A DNA stretch of 60,421 bases from Rhizobium sp. L43 (GTDB lineage Bacteria; Pseudomonadota; Alphaproteobacteria; Rhizobiales; Rhizobiaceae). The notes beneath the pieces are model-generated. The model did no database searches, was not told the DNA's origin, and saw only the letters and a list, made by a program, of their open reading frames with translations. The position numbers and the translations under genes are program-made. Location: contig NZ_NWSQ01000025.1 in NCBI RefSeq assembly GCF_002531725.1, positions 1 to 60,421 of the forward strand, written 5' to 3'. Shown piece after piece: positions 43,781-53,318 of this stretch (position 1 is its first letter; every line of letters starts with the position of its first letter).

Positions 43781-43868
43781 CCCTTGCGAGCGGCGGGCCG
43801 CAAGGGAAGCTTCGCCGCGGCCAATTTCAGCTTGCATGATCCGACAATTGCGCGCCGCGCCCTTGCGG
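43781..43868 (+). promoter_or_regulatory. Leader with three alternating complementary segments
   Basis: CCCTTGCG (43781-43788), CGCAAGGG (43799-43806) and CCCTTGCG (43860-43867) occur in order. The middle one can pair with either neighbour, giving two mutually exclusive hairpins, the logic of attenuators and riboswitches. It precedes the Toprim gene. Confidence 0.5.
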
Positions 43869-43934
43869 CCTTTGCTCTTTGGGGCCTGCCGAAAGGGGTC
43901 GGGTGAACCGACGGGCAAGGAAGGGCTATGGAGG

Positions 43935-43953
43935 CCGATCGCCGGGCGATCGG
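43935..43953 (+). promoter_or_regulatory. Hairpin directly before the Toprim gene's ribosome-binding site
   Basis: CCGATCG, five loop bases, CGATCGG, followed at once by AAGGAAAA and the ATG at 43962. It could hide or expose the translation start. Confidence 0.5.
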
Positions 43954-43961
43954 AAGGAAAA

Positions 43962-44933
43962 ATGAAGAGAAGAGAAATAGAAGCGTTGCGCGAGCAGGTC
44001 AGATGTGCGGCGGTGCTTGAGCATGCCGGGTTTGCAATAGACGCGAAGGAAAGCACACGGCGGGCAGTCAAATTCCGCCGCGGCGGCGAGATCGTCATCG
44101 TCACCTATGAAGGACGCGGATGGTTCGATCCACTGTCCGACGCGAAAGGCGATGTGTTCCGGCTCGTCGAGCATCTCGAACGGGTCGGCTTTCTCGAAGG
44201 CGCAGAACGGATCGCGGCTCTCATCGGGTTTCAGATCACGGAGCCGGAGTGGCAGCCGGCGAAACATGGCGAGAGATGCGACCTCTCTCTTCCCGATCGT
44301 TGGCAGTCCCGCCGGCGACCCTGGCCCGGTTCCTCGACATGTCGATACCTCAGTGGCGAGCGCCACGTGCCAACTTACGTGCTGCGAGCGACTATCAAAG
44401 GCGACCTACTGCGAGAAGGTCCGCAAGGCAGCATGTGGGCGGCGCACCGAGACCAGGCGGGGGCCTTGACCGGCTGGGAAGCGCGGGGTCCGCAATACCG
44501 GGGTTTTGCATCCGGAGGAACCAAGGTTCTTTTCCGTTTCGGTTCGGACAGCGCATCGCGCTTGGCCGTCACAGAAGCCGCGATCGATGCCATGAGCCTC
44601 GCGGCGATCGAGGGTTTGCGGGAGGGCACGCTTTATCTCAGCACCGGCGGCGGATGGTCGCCGGCCACGGAGGCAGCGTTGCGGGAGCTGGCCGCGAAAA
44701 CTGGCGTCCAGATCATCGCGGCGACGGACGCCAATCCCCAGGGCGACATGTTTGCCGAACGGCTGCGGACGCTTGCCGACGATGCCGGCTGCGACTGGAC
44801 ACGGCTTCGGCCGCCGGAAGAGGACTGGAACGAAACCCTGAAGATCAGGGAAAAGGAAAAGAGGGAAAGGATGGAAGGAGGAGGCGTGCCGCATCCGCGC
44901 CGCCCGCGTCAAGGGAGGCTTCGCCCGGCGTAG
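43962..44933 (+). CDS. DUF3991 and Toprim domain protein (primase-like)
   Basis: 323 residues from the ATG at 43962. The N-terminal 100 residues resemble the compact start of plasmid primase-like proteins (FDPLSDAKGDVFRLVEHLE). The middle (YLSGERHVPTYVLRATIKGDLLREGPQGSMWAAHRDQAGALTGWEARGP) is DUF3991-like. The C-terminal Toprim fold has the acidic Glu in AVTEAAIDAM and the DxN-x-x-x-D set in ATDANPQGD. The strongly charged tail (KIREKEKRERMEGGG) is probably disordered. Toprim proteins prime DNA synthesis or cut DNA; here the role may be in plasmid replication or in completing the strand after transfer. Confidence 0.8.
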   Translation: MKRREIEALREQVRCAAVLEHAGFAIDAKESTRRAVKFRRGGEIVIVTYEGRGWFDPLSDAKGDVFRLVEHLERVGFLEGAERIAALIGFQITEPEWQPAKHGERCDLSLPDRWQSRRRPWPGSSTCRYLSGERHVPTYVLRATIKGDLLREGPQGSMWAAHRDQAGALTGWEARGPQYRGFASGGTKVLFRFGSDSASRLAVTEAAIDAMSLAAIEGLREGTLYLSTGGGWSPATEAALRELAAKTGVQIIAATDANPQGDMFAERLRTLADDAGCDWTRLRPPEEDWNETLKIREKEKRERMEGGGVPHPRRPRQGRLRPA

Positions 44934-45057
44934 CCGGCCCTTGACCCTGACGGTCGCGATGCCGGCGGCAGCCAAGGGGTCATGAAGGACTGAATAGGAA
45001 GGCACGGTCGAGAGGACAGTGCCGCGCTTCGGTCCGAAACCTCCGAAGGAGCTGTAG
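44934..45057 (+). promoter_or_regulatory. Leader of the DUF1419 gene with RBS-overlapping hairpin
   Basis: GTCAAGGG (about 44912-44919) and CCCTTGAC (about 44938-44945) flank the Toprim stop codon. CTTCGG (45027-45032) pairs with CCGAAG (45043-45048), which overlaps the AAGGAG of the next gene. Hairpins therefore stand at both ends of the leader. Confidence 0.45.
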
Positions 45058-45663
45058 ATGAACCCCTCTCCCGCAATCCGAAAAGTCTTCCAGGGTGTCG
45101 CAAGCCGACCGCAGATGTTCCGCATGTTCGACCGTCATCTCCAGCGGCCCAACCGCTGGGAAGCCGACGCAACGCCGCTCTATGCCGGCGAATGGTTCGA
45201 GATCGGCGAGGCCGAGCACGACTACATGTTCGAAATCCTGCCGCCGCTCTGGATCCGCGGTTCGATGTTTGCGATGCGCGAGTTCCTGACCGGCTCGGTG
45301 ACATCGGTGTTCTTCGCACTCCGGATCGATGAGGCGATCCGCTATTTTCACGGCTATTGTGATCTTGCCGATCAAGCCTCCGTCGAGACCATGCGCGTCG
45401 CGATAATTGAGCGCGAAAGCCGCCCGGTTCGGTCCATGACGCGCGAGGAGCGTCTCGAGCATATCTGGAGCAGTACGGCGGACGACTATCGCGGCTATGC
45501 TGGCGAGCGCTGGCCAGAGGCTTCGCGCGGCAAACGCACCCTGATGATCTACGGCGGTAAAGGCGGCACTGTTCTGAAGCTGCTGGAAGACCTCAGCGAG
45601 GACGAGATCGCCGCCAAACTGCCGGTACAACTGCGCCACCTCCCCTCGCCGATCGCGGCTTGA
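45058..45663 (+). CDS. DUF1419 family protein
   Basis: 201 residues. The core RPNRWEADATPLYAGEWFEIGEAEHDYMFEILPPLWIRGSMFAMREFLTGSVTSVFFALRIDEAIRYFHGYCDL is, as I recall, typical of a conserved family on rhizobial plasmids and integrative elements (DUF1419). No catalytic motif is evident. AAGGAG precedes the ATG. It lies between the Toprim and methylase-helicase genes, so a DNA-transfer or establishment role is possible but unproven. Confidence 0.75.
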   Translation: MNPSPAIRKVFQGVASRPQMFRMFDRHLQRPNRWEADATPLYAGEWFEIGEAEHDYMFEILPPLWIRGSMFAMREFLTGSVTSVFFALRIDEAIRYFHGYCDLADQASVETMRVAIIERESRPVRSMTREERLEHIWSSTADDYRGYAGERWPEASRGKRTLMIYGGKGGTVLKLLEDLSEDEIAAKLPVQLRHLPSPIAA

Positions 45664-45805
45664 GAGTTTCCGTTTGCATCCGTGCGCGAAGCGATCGCGC
45701 TCGGACCACGATAGCCGCGCAGCCCATGCAGGCGGCCTCCCCCCTTCGCGTTCCTCGACTGTCGCTTGCGGCGGATCGATGACGCTCGCTCACAAGGAGT
45801 TTTCG

Positions 45806-48800
45806 ATGAGCAGCGATCCCTTCACCCTTGATATGTTTGGCAGCAGCGCTTTGTCATCAGGACTTGGTCTTGGCGTCGCTGCGTTCGGCGGTTTTGCCGC
45901 CAACGACGACGAGCCTGACCCGACCCCGCCCTCTTCTGAGCCGGCTCTGCCGGTGACCAACCGGCCGGTCCCGCGGAAGCAGGGGCAGCGCGCCAACTTC
46001 TATCTCGACGATGGCGACCGCGAGCTCGCCGCGAGCTGGAAGGAGCGGGCACGCATCAACGTTGCGGCAATCCTCACCGCCAACGAAATCGAGAAGATGA
46101 ACCTGCCGGTGACTCCGGCCGCGCAGGCGAGGCTCATCCGCTTCACCGGCTTCGGCGCCGGCGAGCTGGCAAATGGCATGTTCCGGCGGCCGGGCGAAGC
46201 CGACTTCCGCACAGGCTGGGACGATCTCGGCAACTCGCTGCAATCCGCGGTCAGCGTGGGCGACTATGCGTCGCTTGCCCGTTGCACCCAATATGCCCAC
46301 TTCACCCCCGAATTCGTCATTCGGGCAATCTGGATGGGCATTCAACGTCTCGGCTGGCGCGGCGGCCGTGTGTTGGAGCCCGGGATCGGAACGGGCCTGT
46401 TTCCGGCGCTGATGCCGAAACAGTACCGCGAACTGAGCTACGTCACCGGCATCGAGCTCGATCCCGTCACGGCCCGCATCGCGAAACTGCTGCAGCCGAA
46501 GGCGCGCATCATCAATGGCGATTTCGCGCGCGCCGACCTCAATGCGATCTACGATCTTGCCATCGGCAACCCGCCCTTCTCCGATCGGACGGTTCGCTCC
46601 GACCGGCAATATCGTTCGCTCGTTCTTCGGCTGCACGATTACTTCATTGCCCGATCGATCGATCTCCTGAAGCCGGGCGCCCTGGCTGCCTTCGTCACCA
46701 GCGCCGGCACCATGGACAAGGCGGACGGCACCGCACGCGAACACATCGCCAAGTCCGCCGACCTGATCGCCGCAATCCGACTGCCCGCAGGCAGTTTTCG
46801 GCGCGACGCCGGAACGGATGTCGTGGTCGACACCCTCTTCTTTCGCAAACGCAAGGCAGGCGAGCCGGAAGGCGACCTTTCGTGGCTCGACCTGGAGGAA
46901 GTCCGGCCGGCTACCAAGGACGAGGGCGCGATCCGCGTGAACAGGTGGTTCGCGCGGCATCCTGATTTTGTCCTCGGCGACCATGCCCTGAGCTCCGGTC
47001 CCTTCGGGGAGACCTATACGTGCCGATCACGCGCCGGCGAGGAGCTCGACGCGGCGCTGACGGCAGCCATCGCTCTTCTTCCGGAAGGCCTTTATGACGG
47101 CGAGCCGACGGCCATCGACATCGATCTGGAGGACGAGCTTGCCGAGAACGTCGATCTCCGCCCCGACGATGCCAAGATGCGCGAAGGCAGCTATTTTGTC
47201 GATGTCAGGCACGGCCTCATGCAGGTCGTCGATGGCGAGCCCGTCGCGGTGCAGGTGCGCAAGGCGCGCAGTGGCGAGGGAATTTCTGAAAAGCACGTCC
47301 GGATCATCCGCAAACTGATCCCGATCCGCGAAGCCGTGCGCGACGTCCTGAAAGCCCAGGAACTGGACCGGCCGTGGCGCGAGCTACAGGTGCGGCTGCG
47401 CATCGCCTGGTCGAACTTCGTGCGCGATTTTGGCCCGATCAACCACACCACGGTTTCGATCATCGAGGATGAGACGACGGGCGAGGTTCGTGAAACCCAT
47501 CGCCAGCCGAACCTTATGCCATTTCGCGACGATCCCGACTGCTGGCTGGTTGCCTCCATCGAGGACTATGACCTCGAAACCGACACCGCCAGGCCCGGGC
47601 CGATTTTCTCGGAACGCGTCATCGCGCCCCCTTCCCCGCCCGTCATCACCTCCGCAGCCGATGCTCTAGCGGTCGTCCTCAACGAACGCGGGCGCATCGA
47701 CCTCGATCATATCGCCGAGCTTCTGCATTGCGACACGGATGCGGTTCTCGATGCGCTCGGTGACGCAATCTTTTGCGATCCCGCCGACGGCTCATGGCAA
47801 ACCTCGGATGCTTATCTCTCTGGGGCCGTGCGCACCAAACTTGCTGCCGCGGCAGCTGCGGCCGAGCTCGATCCCGCTTATGAGCGCAATGTCCGTGCGC
47901 TTCAGGCGGTGCAGCCCGCCGACCTTCGCCCGTCTGATATCACCGCACGGCTGGGTGCTCCCTGGATTCCGGCCGCCGATATCGTCGACTTCGTGCACGA
48001 GACGATGGGCGCCGAGATCAGGATCCACCACATGCCGGAACTCGGTTCATGGACGGTCGAGGCGCGGCAACTTGGATGGACGGCGGCCGGCACATCCGAA
48101 TGGGGCACCGACCGACGCCACGCCGGCGAGTTGCTTGCCGATGCGCTGAACAGCCGCGTGCCGCAGATCTTCGACGTCTTCAAGGATGCCGATGGCGAGC
48201 GGCGGGTGCTGAACGTCGTCGATACCGAAGCCGCCCGCGACAAGCTGCAGAAAATCAAGACGGCCTTCCAGAACTGGGTGTGGACCGATCCTGATCGCAC
48301 CGACCGGCTGGCGCGGGTCTATAACGATCGTTTCAATGATATCGCGCCTCGAAAGTTCGACGGCTCCCATCTCATGCTTCCCGGCGCCTCTGGCGCCTTT
48401 GTTCTTTATGGGCATCAGAAGCGTGGCATCTGGCGGATCATTTCGTCCGGCTCGGCCTATCTCGCGCACGCTGTCGGTGCGGGCAAGACGATGACCATGG
48501 CGGCCGCGATCATGGAACAGCGCCGGCTCGGGCTGATCGCCAAGGCGATGCTGATGGTTCCGGGCCATTGCCTCGTCCAGGCCGCCCGCGAGTTTCTCGC
48601 GCTCTACCCGAACGCCCGCATCCTCGTCGCCGACGAGACCAACTTCACCAAGGACAAGCGCGCTCGCTTCCTCTCGCGGGCGGCGACGGCGACCTGGGAC
48701 GCGATCATCATCACCCATTCGGCATTCCGGTTCATCGCCGTGCCGTCGAGTTTCGAACAGCAGATGATCCAGGATGAACTGCAGCTCTACGAGGAGCTGC

Positions 48801-50899
48801 TGACCAAGGTCGACAGCGAGGACCGTGTCTCCCGCAAGCGTCTCGAACGGCTCAAGGAGGGACTGAAGGAACGACTGGAGGCGCTGTCCACCCGCAAGGA
48901 CGACCTGTTGACGATTTCCGAAATCGGCGTCGACCAGATCATCGTCGATGAGGCGCAGGAATTCCGCAAGCTTTCCTTCGCCACCAACATGTCGACCTTG
49001 AAAGGCATCGATCCGAACGGTTCGCAGCGTGCCTGGGATCTCTACGTCAAGTCTCGTTTCGTCGAGACGAAGGACCCCGGCCGGGCTTTGGTTCTCGCCT
49101 CCGGCACGCCAATTACCAATACGCTTGGCGAGATGTTTTCGGTCCAACGTCAGCTTGGGCACGCGGCGCTGGCCGAACGCGGCCTGCATGAATTCGACGC
49201 CTGGGCCTCGACGTTCGGTGACACGACGACGGAACTGGAGATCCAGCCATCAGGCAAATACAAGCCGGTCAGCCGGTTTGCTTCCTTCGTCAACGTCCCG
49301 GAACTGATCGCCATGTTCCGGTCTTTCGCCGACGTGGTGCTGCCCGGCGATCTCCGCGACTACGTCAAGGTGCCTGAGATCTCGACCGGCCGCCGGCAGA
49401 TCCTGACGGCCAAGCCGACCCAGGCATTCAAGAATTACCAGACGGTCCTCGACGCCCGTATCAAGGCGATCGAGATGCGTGAGGGGCCGGCGCAGCCCGG
49501 CGACGACATCCTGCTCTCCGTCATCACCGACGGTCGCCATGCCGCCATCGATTTGCGCCTGGTCGACGTGGACAATGACAACGAGCCGGACAACAAGCTC
49601 AACTTGCTCGTCCAGAACGCTTTCCGTATCTGGCAGGAGACGTCGCAAAGCACGTTCGTGCGACCCGACGGCAAGCCCTTCGATCTGCCTGGCGCGGCGC
49701 AGATGATCTTCTCCGATCTCGGCACCATCAACGTCGAGAAGAGCAGAGGCTTTTCCGCTTACCGCTGGATCCGGGATGAGCTCGTCCGCCTGGGCGTTCC
49801 GGCCTCCGAAATCGCCTTCATGCAGGACTACAAGAAGACCGAGGCGAAGCAGCGTCTGTTCGCCGACGTCCGCGCCGGCAAGGTCCGCTTCCTGATCGGC
49901 TCGTCGGACACGATGGGGACCGGCGTCAATGCGCAACTGCGCCTTAAGGCGCTGCATCACCTCGACGTCCCGTGGCTGCCTTCGCAGATCGAACAGCGCG
50001 AGGGCCGGATCGTTCGTCAGGGCAACCAGCATGACGAGGTCGATATTTTCGCCTACGCCACCCAAGGTTCGCTTGACGCCTCGATGTGGCAGAACAACGA
50101 ACGCAAGGCCCGCTTCATCGCGGCGGCGCTGTCTGGCGATACCTCGATCCGCCGGCTGGAAGATCTCGGGGAAGGAGCGGCCAATCAGTTCGCCATGGCG
50201 AAGGCGATTGCCAGTGGCGACGAACGCCTGATGCAGAAGGCGGGACTCGAGGCGGACATTGCCCGGCTCGAACGGCTGCGCGCCGCCCATGACGACGATC
50301 AATATGCGGTGCGCCGGCAGATCCGCGACGCCGAACGCGATATCGAGATTTCGGAGCGACGTGTTGCGGAAATCGGCAAGGACATTGACCGTCTTGTTCC
50401 GACCGCGGCCGAGGCCTTTGCCATGACGGTCGTCGACGAGGCTTTCAACGAGCGGAAAGCCGCCGGTCGCGCCTTGATGAAGGAAATCCTCACCCTGGTT
50501 CAGCTCCAGCAGGAAGACGAGAGCGTCATCGCCTCGATCGGAGGCTTCGATCTCGTCTATTTCGGCGAGCGATTCGGCAGGGACGATGGGTATCGCTACA
50601 CGACCCTTCTCCAACGCACTGGAGCGGATTACGAAATCGATCTGCCGGTGACCGTGACGCCGCTTGGCGCTACCTCCCGCCTCGAAAACGCGCTCGACGG
50701 TTTTGACGAGGAGCAGGAACGCTATCGCCATCGCCTTCATGACGCCCAGCGGCGTCTCGCCTCCTACCGCTCGCGCGAGGGCGGCCTGTTTGCGTTTTCC
50801 GAAGAACTCGCCGAGAAGCGCCGGCAACTACGGGACGTCGATCAGGCATTGGCAGCCGTGGCACGCGAGGAGGGTTTGGCCCACTCGGAAGCGGCCTGA
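45806..50899 (+). CDS. Giant N12-class DNA methyltransferase-helicase (DarB-like)
   Basis: 1697 residues from the ATG at 45806, with AAGGAG upstream. An N-terminal N6-adenine methyltransferase domain (about 150-360) has the SAM loop RVLEPGIGTG and catalytic NPPF in DLAIGNPPFSD. A superfamily-2 helicase follows from about residue 860: Walker A HAVGAGKTMT, DEAQ in IIVDEAQEF, ASGTPITNT, and motif VI REGRIVRQGN. A long coiled region ends the protein. This fusion is shared with phage P1 DarB, which protects incoming DNA from type I restriction, and with many rhizobial plasmid proteins. A likely role is modification or protection of the entering strand. Confidence 0.85.
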   Translation: MSSDPFTLDMFGSSALSSGLGLGVAAFGGFAANDDEPDPTPPSSEPALPVTNRPVPRKQGQRANFYLDDGDRELAASWKERARINVAAILTANEIEKMNLPVTPAAQARLIRFTGFGAGELANGMFRRPGEADFRTGWDDLGNSLQSAVSVGDYASLARCTQYAHFTPEFVIRAIWMGIQRLGWRGGRVLEPGIGTGLFPALMPKQYRELSYVTGIELDPVTARIAKLLQPKARIINGDFARADLNAIYDLAIGNPPFSDRTVRSDRQYRSLVLRLHDYFIARSIDLLKPGALAAFVTSAGTMDKADGTAREHIAKSADLIAAIRLPAGSFRRDAGTDVVVDTLFFRKRKAGEPEGDLSWLDLEEVRPATKDEGAIRVNRWFARHPDFVLGDHALSSGPFGETYTCRSRAGEELDAALTAAIALLPEGLYDGEPTAIDIDLEDELAENVDLRPDDAKMREGSYFVDVRHGLMQVVDGEPVAVQVRKARSGEGISEKHVRIIRKLIPIREAVRDVLKAQELDRPWRELQVRLRIAWSNFVRDFGPINHTTVSIIEDETTGEVRETHRQPNLMPFRDDPDCWLVASIEDYDLETDTARPGPIFSERVIAPPSPPVITSAADALAVVLNERGRIDLDHIAELLHCDTDAVLDALGDAIFCDPADGSWQTSDAYLSGAVRTKLAAAAAAAELDPAYERNVRALQAVQPADLRPSDITARLGAPWIPAADIVDFVHETMGAEIRIHHMPELGSWTVEARQLGWTAAGTSEWGTDRRHAGELLADALNSRVPQIFDVFKDADGERRVLNVVDTEAARDKLQKIKTAFQNWVWTDPDRTDRLARVYNDRFNDIAPRKFDGSHLMLPGASGAFVLYGHQKRGIWRIISSGSAYLAHAVGAGKTMTMAAAIMEQRRLGLIAKAMLMVPGHCLVQAAREFLALYPNARILVADETNFTKDKRARFLSRAATATWDAIIITHSAFRFIAVPSSFEQQMIQDELQLYEELLTKVDSEDRVSRKRLERLKEGLKERLEALSTRKDDLLTISEIGVDQIIVDEAQEFRKLSFATNMSTLKGIDPNGSQRAWDLYVKSRFVETKDPGRALVLASGTPITNTLGEMFSVQRQLGHAALAERGLHEFDAWASTFGDTTTELEIQPSGKYKPVSRFASFVNVPELIAMFRSFADVVLPGDLRDYVKVPEISTGRRQILTAKPTQAFKNYQTVLDARIKAIEMREGPAQPGDDILLSVITDGRHAAIDLRLVDVDNDNEPDNKLNLLVQNAFRIWQETSQSTFVRPDGKPFDLPGAAQMIFSDLGTINVEKSRGFSAYRWIRDELVRLGVPASEIAFMQDYKKTEAKQRLFADVRAGKVRFLIGSSDTMGTGVNAQLRLKALHHLDVPWLPSQIEQREGRIVRQGNQHDEVDIFAYATQGSLDASMWQNNERKARFIAAALSGDTSIRRLEDLGEGAANQFAMAKAIASGDERLMQKAGLEADIARLERLRAAHDDDQYAVRRQIRDAERDIEISERRVAEIGKDIDRLVPTAAEAFAMTVVDEAFNERKAAGRALMKEILTLVQLQQEDESVIASIGGFDLVYFGERFGRDDGYRYTTLLQRTGADYEIDLPVTVTPLGATSRLENALDGFDEEQERYRHRLHDAQRRLASYRSREGGLFAFSEELAEKRRQLRDVDQALAAVAREEGLAHSEAA

Positions 50900-51482
50900 G
50901 GTCTGACGCCATTTGCCTGACCTCCATCCGCGGATTTTGGAAGCGCTGCAGCATTCACATAGCTGCAGTGCACAAAAAGTGTTTTCCAAGTGGTCAAAAT
51001 TCGAGCATAGTGCACACAGCTGATGCACATGGCGGCTTTCCTCCCAGTTCCGCCGCAGCAGCTGTTCCCCTCTGGAGGTTTATTGACCTTCACACTTCAT
51101 GGGCCGCGGTTTCCGCTGGCCCATTTTTTTATCTCCCATCTATCCCGATCGACATCCAGTCGCTTGCAAGCCGATGCGTTTTTGCAGGCCGGCGGCGTCA
51201 GCCGCCGAAATGAGAAGCAGGCAAGGGAGAAAAGGAGGAAGAGGGAGATGAACCGGTCGCAGAGCAGTCGGCTGGTCGCCGCTTCCGCTCAACCGCCGCC
51301 TCCGCATCCCGCCACTCGTCCTTCGCAGGGCTGTAAGCCCCGCTCGTCCTTCGCGGCAGCGATGCTCGGCCGCAGTTGCACCCAGCCGCCCGCTCGGCGG
51401 TCCGGAAAGTGTCTTCGGAAAGAATGAAGACGCGAGAAGGGCAGGCAGAGGGCCGTGTCCAATCCCCGACAAGGAGCATCCC
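50900..51482. other. 583-base leader before the ParB-like gene
   Basis: No gene is recognised. An AT-rich block with repeated GTGCAC words (50968-50973, 51010-51015, and ATGCAC near 51024) and CTGCAG repeats is the best candidate for a promoter and operator. The rest is GC-rich leader ending in ACAAGGAG before the ATG at 51483. Confidence 0.45.
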
Positions 51483-53225
51483 ATGCAACTGATGAAGGTC
51501 GATCCGCGTGCGCTGAAGGACAACCCCGACAACACGCGCCAATCGAAGTCGACGCCGCAGGCCGACGCCCTGCTTTTGGCGACGATCAAGGCCGTCGGCG
51601 TGATCCAGCCGCCGGTCATTTTCCCGGAAGTCGGCGGCAACGGTTACATCATCGAAGCCGGTCACCGGCGCACTCGAATGGCGATTGCCGCCGGTCTCGA
51701 GGAAATCGACGTGATCGTCGTTGAGGCGGCCAACGACAACGGCGCCATGCGCTCGATGGTCGAGAACATTGCGCGCGAGCCGCTCAATCCGGTCGACCAA
51801 TGGCGGGGCATCGAGCGGCTGGTCGCGCTCGGCTGGACCGAGGAGGCGATCGCGGTGGCGCTCGCGCTTCCCGTCCGCCAGATCCGCAAGCTTCGTCTGC
51901 TCGCCAACGTGCTGCCTTCCATGCTCGACCAGATGGCGAAGGGGGACATGCCCAACGAGCAGCAGCTAAGGACGATCGCGGCCGCATCGTCCGAAGAGCA
52001 GAAAGAGGTCTGGAAAGCCCATAAGCCGAAGAAGGGCGACACGGCGGCCTGGTGGCAGATCGCCAACGGCCTCTCGAAAACCCGCATGCATGCCCGCGAC
52101 GCAAGTTTTGGCGACGATCTTCGCCTCGCGTACGGTATCGAGTGGGCCGAGGACCTGTTCGGCCCTGCCGACGAGGACAATCGCTACACCACCAATGTCG
52201 AAGCCTTTCTCGGCGCCCAGCAGGAGTGGATGGCGAGCAACCTTCCGAAGAAGGGCGCCATCGTCGAGGTCAACAATTGGGGCCAGCCGGAACTGCCCAA
52301 GAAGGCCGAACGCGTCTACGGCAAGCCGGCCAAGGGCGATTGCACCGCGATGTATCTCGATCGCGACGGCAAGGTGCAGAGCGTCCACTACCGGATGCCG
52401 GAGGCAAGGAAAACCGAAGGGCGATCCGGTCCGGCCGGCAACGCTTCGACGGAGGCCGACGACGACACCGATGTCGTCGGGAAGACCAGGCCCGAGGTCA
52501 CGCAGAAGGGCCAGGACATGATTGGCGATTTCCGTACCGATGCGCTGCATGAGGCGCTCGCCCGGGCGCCGATCGAGGACGACATGCTGATGGCGCTCCT
52601 GGTCATGGCGTTTGCCGGCACCAATGTTCGGGTCGATTCCGGTGCCAACGACACCGTGTTCGGATCGAAGCGTTTCCAGCGTCATGTCGCGCGCCTCTAT
52701 TCCGCAGACGGACGCTTGTCGTTCGACATGGACGGCGTGCGTGTCGCCGCCCGCTCCGTTCTCATCGACGTGCTCTCATGCCGGCGCGGCATGTCGAACA
52801 GTGGCGTCGTCTCGCGCATTGCCGGTGACGCGATCGGCGCGGACGCTTTCCTTCCAAACATGGGCACCGAGGATTTCCTGCTTTGCCTGTCGCGTCAGGC
52901 GCTCGAAGCCGCCGCCAAGTCGGTCAATCTCGTCCCGCGGGCACGGGTCCGCGAAACCCGCGCGGCACTTATCGGTCACTTCGCGGCCGATGCTGCCTTC
53001 GTCCTTCCGGCGGCGCTGTTTGCGCCTGACCCGAAGGACATCGCAGATCTTATGAAGCACGCCGATGATCTCACCGGCGACGACGGCGACGGTGCTGAGG
53101 GCGAGAACGTCGGTGTCGACAGGTTCGATCCAACAGCGACGGGACATGGCGATCCCGTCGCCGAACCCGTGGGTGATGCCGCCTCCGACGAGGAGGAAAC
53201 CGCCTACGGGATCGCGGCGGAATAG
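51483..53225 (+). CDS. ParB/Spo0J-family DNA-binding protein with long C-terminal extension
   Basis: 580 residues. The ParB nuclease-like domain (1-95) shows VDPRALKDNPDNTRQS, GVIQPPVIFP, EAGHRRTRMAIAAGL and MVENIAREPLNPVDQWRGIERL, including the GHRR CTP/phosphate motif. A helix-turn-helix region (about 110-175) follows. The remaining 400 residues have no named domain and carry an acidic, low-complexity C-terminus. There is no ParA gene next to it, so classical partitioning is doubtful. Such ParB-like proteins are frequent in leading regions of conjugative plasmids. Confidence 0.82.
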   Translation: MQLMKVDPRALKDNPDNTRQSKSTPQADALLLATIKAVGVIQPPVIFPEVGGNGYIIEAGHRRTRMAIAAGLEEIDVIVVEAANDNGAMRSMVENIAREPLNPVDQWRGIERLVALGWTEEAIAVALALPVRQIRKLRLLANVLPSMLDQMAKGDMPNEQQLRTIAAASSEEQKEVWKAHKPKKGDTAAWWQIANGLSKTRMHARDASFGDDLRLAYGIEWAEDLFGPADEDNRYTTNVEAFLGAQQEWMASNLPKKGAIVEVNNWGQPELPKKAERVYGKPAKGDCTAMYLDRDGKVQSVHYRMPEARKTEGRSGPAGNASTEADDDTDVVGKTRPEVTQKGQDMIGDFRTDALHEALARAPIEDDMLMALLVMAFAGTNVRVDSGANDTVFGSKRFQRHVARLYSADGRLSFDMDGVRVAARSVLIDVLSCRRGMSNSGVVSRIAGDAIGADAFLPNMGTEDFLLCLSRQALEAAAKSVNLVPRARVRETRAALIGHFAADAAFVLPAALFAPDPKDIADLMKHADDLTGDDGDGAEGENVGVDRFDPTATGHGDPVAEPVGDAASDEEETAYGIAAE

Positions 53226-53253
53226 CCGCCCCCGTCCTTCTCCGCCTGATCTT

Positions 53254-53288
53254 CCGCCGCCGGTCCTCCCGGCGGCGGTTTCGTTTCC
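53254..53288 (+). terminator. Rho-independent terminator after the ParB-like gene
   Basis: CCGCCGCCGG, a TCCT loop, CCGGCGGCGG, then TTTCGTTT. The stem has ten GC-rich pairs and starts 28 bases after the stop codon. Confidence 0.75.
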
Positions 53289-53318
53289 ACCACCCACAAA
53301 AACCTGAAGGAGGATGCG

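Noticed and set aside
45857..46984. Long minus-strand frames opposite the methylase-helicase (also 48047-49189 and 49250-50827)
   Set aside because: GC-rich codon bias creates long antisense frames; the plus-strand protein has unmistakable motifs across the same interval.
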